Part shown: positions 40,365 to 50,461 of the stretch, in pieces
Position numbering within the stretch: position 1 is the stretch's first letter
Layout of the letters: each line of letters starts with the position of its first letter
Assembly (NCBI RefSeq): GCF_004332115.1
Contig: NZ_SJPA01000002.1
Location: forward strand, 62,001-126,000
Direction of reading: 5' to 3'
Length of the DNA stretch: 64,000 nt
Source: Chlorobium sp. N1
GTDB taxonomy: Bacteria; Bacteroidota; Chlorobiia; Chlorobiales; Chlorobiaceae
Made by a program: the position numbers and the translations under genes
Notes under the pieces: model-generated
Told to the model about the DNA's origin: nothing
Seen by the model: only the letters and a program-made list of their open reading frames with translations
Database searches by the model: none

Positions 40365-40439
40365 TATTGTCTCTCTCCTGGTTTTGATTGACGGTAGTAA
40401 AATTCTGTACTGAGTGCGTAATAGACTTTGAAAAGACCC

Positions 40440-40961
40440 TTACTGCTTCTGCTTGCCGACCTGGTCGACGACGTTGACGAGATCCCTCATCACCGCATTG
40501 ACGACCATGGGTACGGAAGCAACCACAGTGTTGATCATGCCTGCTGCACGACCGATGTTCTCGGTCTTGGTGAGCATCTCCGACAGTGCAGGAAGCTTGT
40601 CCGAACCGAACACAACACCGTCGATGGCGGCCATCTTGAACTTCAGGGCCTCATTGGTTTTGCCGAACTTCGAGATCACCCGTGCCGGGGCGATCGGATC
40701 GTCGTAGCCGAAAGCCACGCCGGTGGTGCTCTTCAGCGCCGGGGCGAGCTTGTCGGCTCCCTCCATGTCGCTGAGCGCCTTCTTGATCAGGGTGTTCTTG
40801 ACCACGCGGTACTCGACGCCGGCCTTGCGGAACTCGTTGCGGAGCTCTGCCATCATGGCGACACTGAGGCCCTGGAACTCGGTCAGGTAGATGCCCTGCG
40901 AGCGGCGGAGCTTCTCCGAAACTTCGCTGACAACCTGCTCTTTCTTCTCTCGCTTCATCAT
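40440..40961 (-). CDS. rplJ: Ribosomal protein L10
   Basis: 173 residues (two adjacent ATGs, 40961 or 40958). The rRNA-binding N-terminal domain (EKLRRSQGIYLTEFQGLSVAMMAELRNEFRKAGVEYRVVKNTL) and a C-terminal helix that anchors L7/L12 dimers are present. No clear Shine-Dalgarno site is visible, and only 15 bases separate it from rplA, so the long L10-binding leader seen in E. coli cannot fit between the genes. Confidence 0.98.
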   Translation of the reverse strand: MMKREKKEQVVSEVSEKLRRSQGIYLTEFQGLSVAMMAELRNEFRKAGVEYRVVKNTLIKKALSDMEGADKLAPALKSTTGVAFGYDDPIAPARVISKFGKTNEALKFKMAAIDGVVFGSDKLPALSEMLTKTENIGRAAGMINTVVASVPMVVNAVMRDLVNVVDQVGKQKQ

Positions 40962-40976
40962 ATTAACCGTTTGTTA

Positions 40977-41666
40977 TTAGGCGACAAATTTCTCTTTCTT
41001 GACCCGGAGGCTCGGCGACATGGTGCTCGATACCGCGATGCTCTGGACATACTGGCCCTTGGCCGCGGAAGGCTTCAGGCGCAGGACCTCCCTGAGGAAG
41101 CTCGAGATGTTCTCTGTGAGCTGGTCGGCTCCGAAGGAGACCTTGCCGACGGGGGCATGGATATTGCCTGCCTTGTCGACGCGGAACTCGATCTTTCCGG
41201 CCTTGACCTCCTTGACGGCCTTGGCGACGTCCATCGTCACCGTGCCGGACTTCGGGTTCGGCATGAGGCCACGGGGTCCGAGGATCTTGGCGACCTTGCC
41301 GAGCTGGCCCATGACGTCGGGGGTGGCGACGATGACGTCGACCCCAGTCCAGCCGTTCTGGATCTTCTCGATATACTCTTCGAATCCTACGAAATCAGCG
41401 CCGGCTTCCTTTGCCTCTTCAGCCTTGGCCTCCTTGCAGACGACCAGGACCGAGACGGTCTTGCCGGTGCCATGCGGGAGCATGACGGTGCCGCGGACGA
41501 CCTGGTCCGCGTGGCGGGGGTCGACTCCGAGCTTGACGGCCACATCGACGGTGGCGTCGAACTTGACGTTGGTGATCTCTTTCACCTTGGCGACCGCATC
41601 ACCGAGATCGTACTCCATATTGCGGTCGATCTGGGCTTCTGCCGCCCTGTAATTCTTTCCTGCCAT
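40977..41666 (-). CDS. rplA: Ribosomal protein L1
   Basis: 229 residues, typical length. It carries the L1 signature IMLPHGTGK-like [16 protein letters not shown], then [35 protein letters not shown], the RNA-binding block that is highly conserved. It binds the 23S rRNA L1 stalk and can repress its own operon. It lies between rplK (74-base gap) and rplJ. Confidence 0.99.
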   Translation of the reverse strand: MAGKNYRAAEAQIDRNMEYDLGDAVAKVKEITNVKFDATVDVAVKLGVDPRHADQVVRGTVMLPHGTGKTVSVLVVCKEAKAEEAKEAGADFVGFEEYIEKIQNGWTGVDVIVATPDVMGQLGKVAKILGPRGLMPNPKSGTVTMDVAKAVKEVKAGKIEFRVDKAGNIHAPVGKVSFGADQLTENISSFLREVLRLKPSAAKGQYVQSIAVSSTMSPSLRVKKEKFVA

Positions 41667-41740
41667 TCTTGGTGTTGTGCTAGTGGTTGAAAAAGCGGCC
41701 TCAGCGGCCTCCCACGACTCTCTCTCTCTGAGGAACCGGC

Positions 41741-42166
41741 TCAGTCCTCGACGACGATACCCATGCTGCGTGCCGTACCGGCGATCATCTCCTCGGCGCC
41801 GCGAAGGTCGAATGCATTGAGGTCGGGCATCTTCAGCTCGGCGATCCTGCGGACCTGCTCGCGGGTCACGGTACCGACCTTGTTGCGGTTCGGCTCACCC
41901 GATCCCTTCTGCAGCTTGGCTTCCTTCAGAAGGAGCACTGCGGCGGGCGGGGTCTTGGTGATGAAGGTGAACGACTTGTCGGAGAAGACGGTAATCACCA
42001 CAGGGATGATCATGCCGGCCTCGGACTGGGTCTTGGCGTTGAACTGCTTGCAGAACTCCATGATGTTCACACCCTTCTGACCGAGGGCGGGACCGACAGG
42101 AGGAGCAGGGTTCGCGCCGCCGGCAGGGATCTGAAGCTTGATGAAACCGATTACCTTTTTTGCCAT
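41741..42166 (-). CDS. rplK: Ribosomal protein L11
   Basis: 141 residues, standard length. The N-terminal proline-rich domain [38 protein letters not shown] and C-terminal rRNA-binding domain [40 protein letters not shown] are intact. It forms the GTPase-associated centre with L10/L12. It is located 50 bases after nusG. Confidence 0.99.
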   Translation of the reverse strand: MAKKVIGFIKLQIPAGGANPAPPVGPALGQKGVNIMEFCKQFNAKTQSEAGMIIPVVITVFSDKSFTFITKTPPAAVLLLKEAKLQKGSGEPNRNKVGTVTREQVRRIAELKMPDLNAFDLRGAEEMIAGTARSMGIVVED

Positions 42167-42216
42167 TGTCCTATGTTCTGTTCAGAAGCTTACCAGCGAT
42201 AAGCCCGTGTTGTATT

Positions 42217-42795
42217 TTATTGTGAAACTGACTTGACCTGCGAGAAGTCGAGCTCCGTCGGCGTGCTGCGCCCGAAGAAGCTGATCATGACCTTGACCTT
42301 CATGCGCTCGGTGCAGACCTCGTGGACCACGCCGGTGAGCGAACTGAACGGACCATCGATGACCTTGACGGAATCGCCGACCTGGAACGGAGCCTCGATG
42401 ACGGCGCGATGCTCGACAGCGGTCTCCGGCTGAAGGAGTTTTTCGACCTCGTCGGGGCGGAGCGGAATCGGGTTGTCGTCGACGCCGAGGAAACCCATGA
42501 TCGAGGGAATATCGAGAATCAGGTTGCGGGTCTGCTTGTCAAGCACGGCCTCGATGAGCACATAGCCCGGAAACGCATTCTTCGTCATACTGCGCTTCTT
42601 GCCGTTCTTCACCTCGACGAACTTTTCGTAGGGAACGTAGACCTGCAGGATCTTATCACCAAGACCGCTGCGCTCGACTTCCGCCTCGATACCCTCCTTG
42701 ACCTTCCGCTCGTGTCCGGAATAGATCCTGAGCGCATACCAGCGCGCCACCGGCGGCGTCGACTGCTCCTCAGCTTCCTTTTTTCTTGCGGCCAT
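42217..42795 (-). CDS. nusG: Transcription elongation/antitermination factor NusG
   Basis: 192 residues. The NGN domain starts RWYALRIYSGHERKVKEGIEAEVERSGL and contains FPGYVLIEAVLD; the KOW domain contains FQVGDSVKVIDGPFSSLTGVVHEV near residues 135-160. It links RNA polymerase to ribosomes or Rho. The first 15 residues are a charged extension. It follows secE by 22 bases, the classical secE-nusG pair. Confidence 0.98.
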   Translation of the reverse strand: MAARKKEAEEQSTPPVARWYALRIYSGHERKVKEGIEAEVERSGLGDKILQVYVPYEKFVEVKNGKKRSMTKNAFPGYVLIEAVLDKQTRNLILDIPSIMGFLGVDDNPIPLRPDEVEKLLQPETAVEHRAVIEAPFQVGDSVKVIDGPFSSLTGVVHEVCTERMKVKVMISFFGRSTPTELDFSQVKSVSQ

Positions 42796-42817
42796 CCCTT
42801 ACCTCTTATCCTGTTTC

Positions 42818-43009
42818 TTACAGTAACTTTCCCATCACGAAGTTTATCACCCAATCAACAAGAAAGGTGAAGAGAGCGAGGAGGCCCGATACCGTCAGCA
42901 CCACCAGCGTCTGCTCCTTCAACTCATCCTTCGTCGGCCAGACGACCTTGCGCATCTCTACAACAACGTCTCTGTAATACTGGCCGGCCTTACCGATATA
43001 CTTGTTCAT
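42818..43009 (-). CDS. secE: Protein translocase subunit SecE
   Basis: 63 residues, the short single-helix form. It has the amphipathic VEMRKVVWPTKDELKEQTLVVL region (the conserved VxWPxxxE motif) and one transmembrane helix at about residues 36-58. It stabilises SecY in the inner membrane. It lies between tRNA-Trp (55 bases upstream) and nusG. Confidence 0.96.
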   Translation of the reverse strand: MNKYIGKAGQYYRDVVVEMRKVVWPTKDELKEQTLVVLTVSGLLALFTFLVDWVINFVMGKLL

Positions 43010-43064
43010 GAATCACGGCCCGGAATAAACTGCGCTTCCTGCGAATAAAATAAAATCATGCGTG

Positions 43065-43137
43065 CACGTCAGGAGGGACTCGAACCCCCAACCTGCGGTT
43101 TTGGAGACCGCTGCTCTACCAATTAAGCTACTGACGT
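43065..43137 (-). tRNA. tRNA-Trp (anticodon CCA)
   Basis: Cloverleaf on the leftward strand: acceptor ACGTCAG/CTGACGT, anticodon stem GCGGT/ACCGC with loop CTCCAAA, T-arm with TTCGAGT. Discriminator G. CCA end not encoded. It is the last tRNA before secE. Confidence 0.96.
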
Positions 43138-43157
43138 ATAGCTAACCCCAAAACCGG

Positions 43158-43230
<73 letters not shown>

Positions 43231-43252
43231 ATGAAACAACGAAAACAGTGTG

Positions 43253-43335
43253 TGGGTAGGGGAGGATTCGAACCTCCGAAGACATAAGTCGACAGATTTA
43301 CAGTCTGTTGCGTTTAACCACTTCGCTACCTACCC
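43253..43335 (-). tRNA. tRNA-Tyr (anticodon GTA)
   Basis: Class II tRNA with a long variable arm. Acceptor GGGTAGG/CCTACCC, anticodon stem ACAGA/TCTGT with loop CTGTAAA, variable-arm segment CGACTTATGTC, T-loop TTCGAAT, discriminator A. CCA not encoded. Confidence 0.95.
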
Positions 43336-43347
43336 GCAATAGTCATG

Positions 43348-43420
43348 AGCTGGTGATGGGAATCGAACCCGCAACCTGCTGATTACAAATCAGCTGCTCT
43401 ACCAATTGAGCTACACCAGC
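43348..43420 (-). tRNA. tRNA-Thr (anticodon TGT)
   Basis: Acceptor GCTGGTG/CACCAGC, anticodon stem GCTGA/TCAGC with loop TTTGTAA, T-loop TTCGATT, discriminator T. First gene of the leftward tRNA-secE-nusG-rpl-rpo cluster. Confidence 0.96.
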
Positions 43421-43445
43421 AGCTCAGTCAAAAAACAGGGCAGGT

Positions 43446-43473
43446 AATATACTGAGAGGATTTTAAAATCCAA
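43446..43473 (-). promoter_or_regulatory. Putative promoter of the tRNA-secE-rpoC cluster
   Basis: Leftward TTGGAT (43473-43468), 16-base spacer, TATATT (43451-43446), about 25 bases before the first tRNA. The -35 element overlaps the T-run of the upstream SDR terminator. This looks sigma70-like rather than TAnnTTTG-like. Confidence 0.5.
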
Positions 43474-43499
43474 AAAAAAAAGGGAACAATTTATTTCCC
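43472..43499 (-). terminator. Terminator of the SDR gene
   Basis: Stem GGGAA (43482-43486) / TTCCC (43495-43499) followed leftward by ten T residues (43481-43472). The hairpin includes the SDR stop codon at 43491-43493. Confidence 0.65.
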
Positions 43500-44273
43500 C
43501 CAGACGCCCGAGAGAAATGCCGCAAGCCTGACGGAAATCTCCCGCGGGGCAAGTCTTTCGGCAAAGGCGAGGAGGCTGTCGATGAGCGTGGGATAGACCC
43601 GCATGCGGTTTTTCATCAGTCCGCGCACAGCGGCCCTGACCACGACAGAGGGGTCGGAAATGGGCAGGAGGATGGAGGAGGGATCGTGGCCGGCGACCGA
43701 GAAGAAACCGGTTTCGATGAAGCCGGGGCAGACGGCGACGACCTTCACGCCGGAAGGGCGGAGCTCTTCGTGCAGGGCTTCGGTGAGGGTGATGACGAAC
43801 GACTTGGTGGCCGAGTAGAGGCCGAGGCCGGGCAGGCCCTGCAGGCCGGCAAGCGAGGCGATGTTGATGATGCCGCCCGAACCCTCCGAGGTCATGTCGG
43901 CAGAGAAGAGGCGCGTGAGGCGGGCGAGGGCGAGCATGTTGACCGCCATCAGCTCCTCGAGCTTCTCTCTGGGTATGGTGCTGAAGCCGCCGGCGAAGGA
44001 GAGCCCGGCAGCGTTGATGAGCAGTTCGACCTTCAGCCGGTTTCGGCGGCAGAACTGGTGGACCTCGTCGGGCGCGGAGGAGCGGGTGAGGTCGGCCGTG
44101 CAGACCAGGACCTCCACGCGGCGCTTCTCTCGCAGCTCCTCGGCAAGCGTATGGAGGCGCTCGGCAGAGCGGGCGACGAGGATGAGGTTGTTCCCGCGGC
44201 GGGCAAACTCCCGGGCGAACGCCTCGCCGATGCCCATGGAGGCACCGGTGATGAGGGTGCAGTGCATGGCCAT
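43491..44273 (-). CDS. Short-chain dehydrogenase/reductase (classical SDR)
   Basis: 260 residues from ATG 44273 (or 44267). The cofactor motif TGASMGIG (residues 9-16), NAAG (about 88-91), catalytic Ser in IINIASLAG and YSATK (Tyr-x-x-x-Lys, about 154-158) are complete, followed by CPGFIETGFF. The C-terminal 50 residues (VVRAAVRGLMKNRMRVYPTLIDSLLAFAERLAPR) are typical of membrane-associated, NADP-linked DltE/YqjQ-like SDRs. The substrate is unknown. The start lies 5 bases after the ispG stop, so it is co-transcribed with ispG. Confidence 0.9.
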   Translation of the reverse strand: MAMHCTLITGASMGIGEAFAREFARRGNNLILVARSAERLHTLAEELREKRRVEVLVCTADLTRSSAPDEVHQFCRRNRLKVELLINAAGLSFAGGFSTIPREKLEELMAVNMLALARLTRLFSADMTSEGSGGIINIASLAGLQGLPGLGLYSATKSFVITLTEALHEELRPSGVKVVAVCPGFIETGFFSVAGHDPSSILLPISDPSVVVRAAVRGLMKNRMRVYPTLIDSLLAFAERLAPREISVRLAAFLSGVWGK

Positions 44274-44278
44274 CGGAG

Positions 44279-46345
44279 CTATGCTCCCGGCGTTTCGGCG
44301 GGCTCGACCCAGCGGCCGTGCTCGCGGATGAGCCCGATCAGGCGTTCGACGGCCTCCGCCTCGGGGAGGTTCTCGGCGACGCACTCTTTTCCGACGTAGA
44401 GACTGATGCGGTTCCTGCCCGCGCCGACGTACCCGAAATCGGCGTCGGCCATCTCGCCGGGCCCGTTGACCACGCAGCCCATGATGCCGATCTTCAGCCC
44501 CTTCAGGTGGGAAAGGCGACGCTTGATGGTGGAAGCCGCCAGCTCAAGGTCGAAGTAGGTGCGGCCGCATCCCGGGCAGGAGATGAATTCGGTCTTCGAC
44601 ATGCGCGCCCTGGCCCCCTGCAGGATGTTGAAAGAGAGGTCGATCTCGTCTTTCAGGGAAAGCGGCGTCGAAAGGGAGATGATGTCGCCGAGCCCGTCGG
44701 AGAAGAGCGGACCCATCTGCACGGAAGCGTCGATGAGGGTGCGGAGCCTGTCCGGATCGGTGCCGCGGAAGCGCGCGACGAACGGAGCGGCAATACCGCG
44801 CCGCTTGAGTTCGAGCAGGAGCCGCCGGCCGACATAGAGTCCTTCGTCCGAATCGACGGAGAAGAGGACCCGGTCCAGGCCGCGCGCAGCCGCTTTCTCT
44901 GCGAGCGAGGCGAGCACCTCGGCCCCGACGGTGACGCCGGAGCGCAGGCGGATGAACGAGAACTCCACGGCGGGACGGCAGCCTTCTGCCACCATGTCGA
45001 CGAGTCCTTTCGGCAGCGACTCCTCCTCGGGGATGTCGAAACGCACCTTGGCAAGATCCATCGCAAGCAGGCGGGCGAAGAGATCGGGATCGGCCGTCGA
45101 GGCGCCGACCCGGGCGGCCGCCGCGCCGAGCCCGGCGAGCAGTGCCGTAAGATCGGCCAGGTCTTTCTCCCCGCTCACCGGTACCGCGAGCAGTTCGCTG
45201 CGGATGCTTCCCTCCCCGAGTTCCGGCCGGAGGCGCAGGAGCGCCTCCCTCTGCGCCCCTTCTGCATCCGAGAGCGGAGCGTGGAGTTCGCTCTCCACCA
45301 CCGGCAGCGCTTCGCCGCCGACAGCCATCCCGCCGATTTCGATCGGATCCGACCGGCGGCGGCTGTAGCTGACGGGGTCGTAGGGAAGCTCGTCGGAGGA
45401 CGCACGGGAGCGGCCGGATTCCCCGGAGGACTCGATGAGGTGCTTCAGCGGTATGTGTGCCCGCTCCCCTTTCACCTGGTGGAAGGAGTTGTACTTGCGC
45501 ACGATCTCGAAGCCGACCGGAACCTCGTTGACGGGATCCTCGGTCAACGAGACCCGGATGGTGTCACCGAGCCCGTCCTCGAGCAGGGCGCCGATACCCA
45601 TTGCGGACTTCACCCGCGCCTCGTCGCCGTCCCCCGCCTCGGTCACGCCGAGATGGAGCGGGTAGGCGTGGCGGAGCTCACGGTCGCCGCGCTCGACGAG
45701 GAGCCGGTAGGCCTCGATCATCACGCGCACGTTAGAGGACTTCATCGAGAAGAGGATATCGTAGTAGCCCGCGTCCTCGCATATGCGGGCGAACTCGAGC
45801 GCCGCCTCCACCATGCCGTCCGGGGAGTTGCCCCTGCGGCTGACGATGCGGTCGGAGAGCGAACCGTGGTTGGTGCCGATGCGCATGGAGGCGCCGAGGC
45901 TGCGGGCCTTCTCGACGAGCGGAAGGAACTCCTCCCGGACATGCTCGAGCTCGCGGAGGTACTCGTCCTCGGTGTAGCCCTCGCTCGAGAACTTCTTGCG
46001 CGTTGCGTAGTTGCCGGGGTTGATGCGGATGTTCTCGACGAACTCCACGGCCTTCATGGCCGCGCGGGCGGAGAAGTGGATATCGGCGACAAGCGGCGTA
46101 TCGATGCCGTCGCGGCGCAGCTGGTCCCGGATGGCGCCGAGGTTCTCGGCGTCCTTTTCGGTCGGCACCGTCAGCCGTATGATCTCACAGCCCGCATCAT
46201 GGAGCCGGCGGCACTGCTCGACCGAGGCCCTGGTGTCGGAAGTATGGGTGTTGGTCATGGACTCCACCCTGATGGGCAGGTAGCCTCCGAGCGAAATCTT
46301 GCCGAAGGGCACTTCCCTGGTCAGGCGGCGGCGGTACTCGTACAT
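44279..46345 (-). CDS. ispG: 4-hydroxy-3-methylbut-2-enyl diphosphate synthase, long form
   Basis: 688 residues from ATG 46345; the longer frame upstream is not conserved. It converts MEcPP to HMBPP in the MEP isoprenoid pathway that feeds bacteriochlorophyll tails, carotenoids and quinones. The TIM-barrel domain (residues 1 to about 290, YEYRRRLTREVPFGKISLGG) and the C-terminal [4Fe-4S] domain with SCPGCGRTYFDLE and GIMGCVVNGPGEMADADFGYVG are present. Between them is an insert of about 260-280 residues, as in chlamydial, Bacteroidetes and plant enzymes, whereas E. coli IspG has about 370 residues. The operon order is eno, ftsB-like, ispG, SDR. Confidence 0.96.
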   Translation of the reverse strand: MYEYRRRLTREVPFGKISLGGYLPIRVESMTNTHTSDTRASVEQCRRLHDAGCEIIRLTVPTEKDAENLGAIRDQLRRDGIDTPLVADIHFSARAAMKAVEFVENIRINPGNYATRKKFSSEGYTEDEYLRELEHVREEFLPLVEKARSLGASMRIGTNHGSLSDRIVSRRGNSPDGMVEAALEFARICEDAGYYDILFSMKSSNVRVMIEAYRLLVERGDRELRHAYPLHLGVTEAGDGDEARVKSAMGIGALLEDGLGDTIRVSLTEDPVNEVPVGFEIVRKYNSFHQVKGERAHIPLKHLIESSGESGRSRASSDELPYDPVSYSRRRSDPIEIGGMAVGGEALPVVESELHAPLSDAEGAQREALLRLRPELGEGSIRSELLAVPVSGEKDLADLTALLAGLGAAAARVGASTADPDLFARLLAMDLAKVRFDIPEEESLPKGLVDMVAEGCRPAVEFSFIRLRSGVTVGAEVLASLAEKAAARGLDRVLFSVDSDEGLYVGRRLLLELKRRGIAAPFVARFRGTDPDRLRTLIDASVQMGPLFSDGLGDIISLSTPLSLKDEIDLSFNILQGARARMSKTEFISCPGCGRTYFDLELAASTIKRRLSHLKGLKIGIMGCVVNGPGEMADADFGYVGAGRNRISLYVGKECVAENLPEAEAVERLIGLIREHGRWVEPAETPGA

Positions 46346-46409
46346 GGGACTCTCGGGTTTTCCTTTGCTGGTTGACGGTGCTGGATACGGGTTCTCGGGG
46401 CCGGAACGG

Positions 46410-46718
46410 CTACTCGTTCCTGATGATGTAGAGGCGCTCCCCCTCGCGGCGGAAGTTGTAGCGCTCGCGGGCGGCCTTCTCGATGCTGTCGGGATCGGCG
46501 GCGTGGCGGATACGCTCCTCGTTGAGCTGGATGCGCCGCTGCCCCGCCTCCTGCTCATGCAGCAGCCTGCGGTGCTCGGCCTCCATGGAGATGCGCGTCA
46601 CCAGGCCGTAGTCGTCGAAGAGCAGCCAGGTAAGGAACACGACGGCCACCACCGCGAAAAAGAACTTTTTCGGGTTGGTGCGGACGTAGCCCCAGAACAT
46701 GTGCAGTGCTTGTTTCAA
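46410..46718 (-). CDS. FtsB/DivIC-like septum formation initiator
   Basis: 102 residues: a short cytoplasmic start, one transmembrane helix (about residues 20-36, FFFAVVAVVFLTWLLF), a coiled-coil (about 43-75) and the ARERYNFRREGERLYII tail, which is the FtsB/DivIC hallmark (Y/F-x-x-xGE). It acts in the division complex with FtsL and FtsQ. It is downstream of eno, as ftsB is in many bacteria. Confidence 0.88.
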   Translation of the reverse strand: MKQALHMFWGYVRTNPKKFFFAVVAVVFLTWLLFDDYGLVTRISMEAEHRRLLHEQEAGQRRIQLNEERIRHAADPDSIEKAARERYNFRREGERLYIIRNE

Positions 46719-46768
46719 GATCCAGCTGCCTCTCGAAGGTTGATTGGCGGGGGACGCCGAAGGAAGAG

Positions 46769-46798
46769 TCCCGCACCGGCCGAGGAGGTGGTGCGGGA
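46769..46798 (-). terminator. GC-rich hairpin after enolase
   Basis: Nine-base arms TCCCGCACC (46769-46777) and GGTGCGGGA (46790-46798) in the 102-base eno/ftsB gap. No T-run follows, so an mRNA-stabilising or weak terminator role is likelier. Confidence 0.45.
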
Positions 46799-46820
46799 GT
46801 ATCCCCTGCGGTTCCGGGCC

Positions 46821-48146
<1,326 letters not shown>

Positions 48147-48303
48147 TTAGGGTTCGGGTGTATGACTGGAAAACCAAAATATATCTTTTTTCCCTAGCAT
48201 TTCACCCCCGCCCGGAAAGCAAATAGGACTTTTTTTCGTTAATTGATGGGAAGCTTCCGTCTGCTTCACCGACCCACCACCCACCAACAGGAGGAGTACC
48301 GCC

Positions 48304-50376
48304 ATGCAAGCCGTCCAGCCCGACAAGCTCCGCAACATCGTCATCACAGGCCATGCCGGCAGCGGCAAGACCATCCTCGCCGAATCGCTCGCCCTCTCGA
48401 TGGGCATCATCAACCGCCTCGGCAGCATCGAGGAGGGCAACACCCTCTCCGACTACTCGCCCGACGAGATCAGCCGCAAGCACAGCCTGAACACCAGCCT
48501 CATCAACGGCATGTGGAACGGCTGCAAGCTGAACATCATCGACACCCCTGGCCTGCTCGACTTCCACGGCGACGTGAAGTCGGCGATGCGCGTGGCCGAC
48601 ACGGTGCTCGTCACCGTCAACGCCTCGACCGGCGTCGAGGTCGGCACCGATGCCATCTGGGAGTACACCAGGGAGTACTACAAGCCGACCGTCTTCGTCC
48701 TCACCAAGCTCGACGCCGACCGGACGCGATTCAGCGAAACCATCCAGGAGCTGCAGGAGCATTTCGGGCACCTCGTCACCCCGATCCAGTTCCCCGCCGA
48801 GGAGGGCCTCGGCCACCACATCCTCATCGACGTGCTGCTCATGAAGCAGCTCGAGTTCGACCCTGACAAACCCGGCAGCATGACGGCATCGGAGATCCCG
48901 GACCTCTACCGCAAGCGGGCAGAGGAGCTCCACCAGCAGCTGGTGGAGGCGGTCGCCGAAACCGACGAGGAGCTGATGGAGAAGTTCTTCGCCGAAGGCT
49001 CCCTCTCCGAGGACGAACTGCGCCACGGCATCAAAAGCGCGCTCGTCTCGCGCACCTTCTTCCCGGTTTTCTGCACCTCGCCGCTCCACCTGATCGGCTC
49101 CGAGCGGCTGCTCGGCGCCATGGTCAACCTCTTCCCCTCCCCGATAGAGCGCGGCCCCGAGCACTCGCTCTGCTCCAGCGGAGAGGGAGAGCAGCTGCTG
49201 CAGCCGGATCCCAACGGCGACACGGTCGCCTTCATCTTCAAGACCATGTCGGAACCCCGCATCGGCGAGATCTCCTACCTCAGGGTCTACTCCGGCCACC
49301 TCGAATCCGGCCACGAGCTCCAGGACGTACAGACCGAGCAGATCGAAAAGCCCGGCCAGGTCTACACCGTCGTCGGTGAAAAACGCACCGCAACCGACAG
49401 CCTTCTTGCCGGCGACATCGGCATGGTCGTCAAGCTCAAGGACGCCCACACCAACGACACGCTCGCCGACAAGGGCACCGGCTGCCGAATCAGCCCCATC
49501 ATCTTCCCCGTACCGGTACTCGCCACGGCCATCGTGCCGGTGGCGCAGGGCGACGAGGAGAAGATCTCTGCCGGGCTGCACCACCTGCACGAGGAGGATC
49601 CCAGCTTCTCGATCGAGCACGACATCGAGTTCAACCAGACGATTCTCAAGACCCAGGGCGAGAGCCACCTCGACATCATCCTCAGCCGCCTCGAGAAGAA
49701 GTTCAACGTGAAGGTCGAAACCGCTCCGGTCAAGGTGCCCTACCGCGAGACCATCCGCACCCAGGCCTCGGCGCAGGGCCGGCACAAGAAACAGTCGGGA
49801 GGCCGCGGCCAGTACGGCGACATCTGGGTGCGGCTCGACCCGCTCCCGCGCGACAGCGGCTTCGAGTTCGCAAGCGAGGTGGTCGGCGGCGTCGTACCGA
49901 CCCGCTACATCCCGGCGGTGGAGAAGGGGCTGCGCGAAGCGATCACGACCGGCACCCTCACCGGCTATCCCGTGGTCGATTTGAAAGCGGTGGTCTACGA
50001 CGGTTCGCACCACCCCGTCGACAGCTCGGAGTTCGCCTTCAAGATCGCGGCCGGAATGGCCTTCCGCGCAGCCGTGGAGAAAGCCAAGCCGTTGGTGCTC
50101 GAGCCGGTCGTCGAGCTGCGGGTACTCGCTCCCGACCAGTACACCGGAGAGATCGTCGGAGAGATCTCCTCGAAGCGCGGCAAGATTCTCGGCATGGAGG
50201 CGGACGTGCGCATGCAGGTGATCAAAGCCGAGCTTCCGCAGGCCGCGCTGCAGGGCTTCCACCACGCGCTCTCCCGGCTCACCCAGGGACGGGCCCGCTA
50301 CAGCTACAGCTTCAGCCACTACGAGGAGGCCCCGGCCGACGTCGTCCAGCAGCTCGCTGCCGAGAAGGACGCATAA
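48304..50376 (+). CDS. Elongation factor G-like GTPase
   Basis: 690 residues, with AGGAGGAG 8-15 bases upstream of the ATG. It has the five-domain EF-G layout, but the G1 loop reads GHAGSGKT (about 16-23) where true EF-G has AHIDAGKTT. The switch I region DYSPDEISRKHSL lacks the RGITI motif, G3 is DTPGLLDFHGD, and G4 is TKLD rather than NKxD. These are features of the EF-G-like (FusA2-type) paralogues, whose role in translation is unclear. Domain IV contains GRHKKQSGGRGQYGDIWVRLDP. It is a single gene, divergent from eno. Confidence 0.93.
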   Translation: MQAVQPDKLRNIVITGHAGSGKTILAESLALSMGIINRLGSIEEGNTLSDYSPDEISRKHSLNTSLINGMWNGCKLNIIDTPGLLDFHGDVKSAMRVADTVLVTVNASTGVEVGTDAIWEYTREYYKPTVFVLTKLDADRTRFSETIQELQEHFGHLVTPIQFPAEEGLGHHILIDVLLMKQLEFDPDKPGSMTASEIPDLYRKRAEELHQQLVEAVAETDEELMEKFFAEGSLSEDELRHGIKSALVSRTFFPVFCTSPLHLIGSERLLGAMVNLFPSPIERGPEHSLCSSGEGEQLLQPDPNGDTVAFIFKTMSEPRIGEISYLRVYSGHLESGHELQDVQTEQIEKPGQVYTVVGEKRTATDSLLAGDIGMVVKLKDAHTNDTLADKGTGCRISPIIFPVPVLATAIVPVAQGDEEKISAGLHHLHEEDPSFSIEHDIEFNQTILKTQGESHLDIILSRLEKKFNVKVETAPVKVPYRETIRTQASAQGRHKKQSGGRGQYGDIWVRLDPLPRDSGFEFASEVVGGVVPTRYIPAVEKGLREAITTGTLTGYPVVDLKAVVYDGSHHPVDSSEFAFKIAAGMAFRAAVEKAKPLVLEPVVELRVLAPDQYTGEIVGEISSKRGKILGMEADVRMQVIKAELPQAALQGFHHALSRLTQGRARYSYSFSHYEEAPADVVQQLAAEKDA

Positions 50377-50389
50377 GCGGAGCGCGGAA

Positions 50390-50437
50390 CGCAAAGAAAA
50401 AGCGCCGGGCAGCAAGCATCAGCTGCCCGGCGCTTTG
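50390..50437. terminator. Bidirectional terminator between the EF-G-like and glycosyltransferase genes
   Basis: Fifteen-base arms AAAGCGCCGGGCAGC (50398-50412) and complement (50422-50436). The A-run on the left gives a good T-run for the leftward glycosyltransferase; the right side is less T-rich. Confidence 0.85.
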
Positions 50438-50461
50438 CCGTTCTCATCCGCCCCCGGCGTT

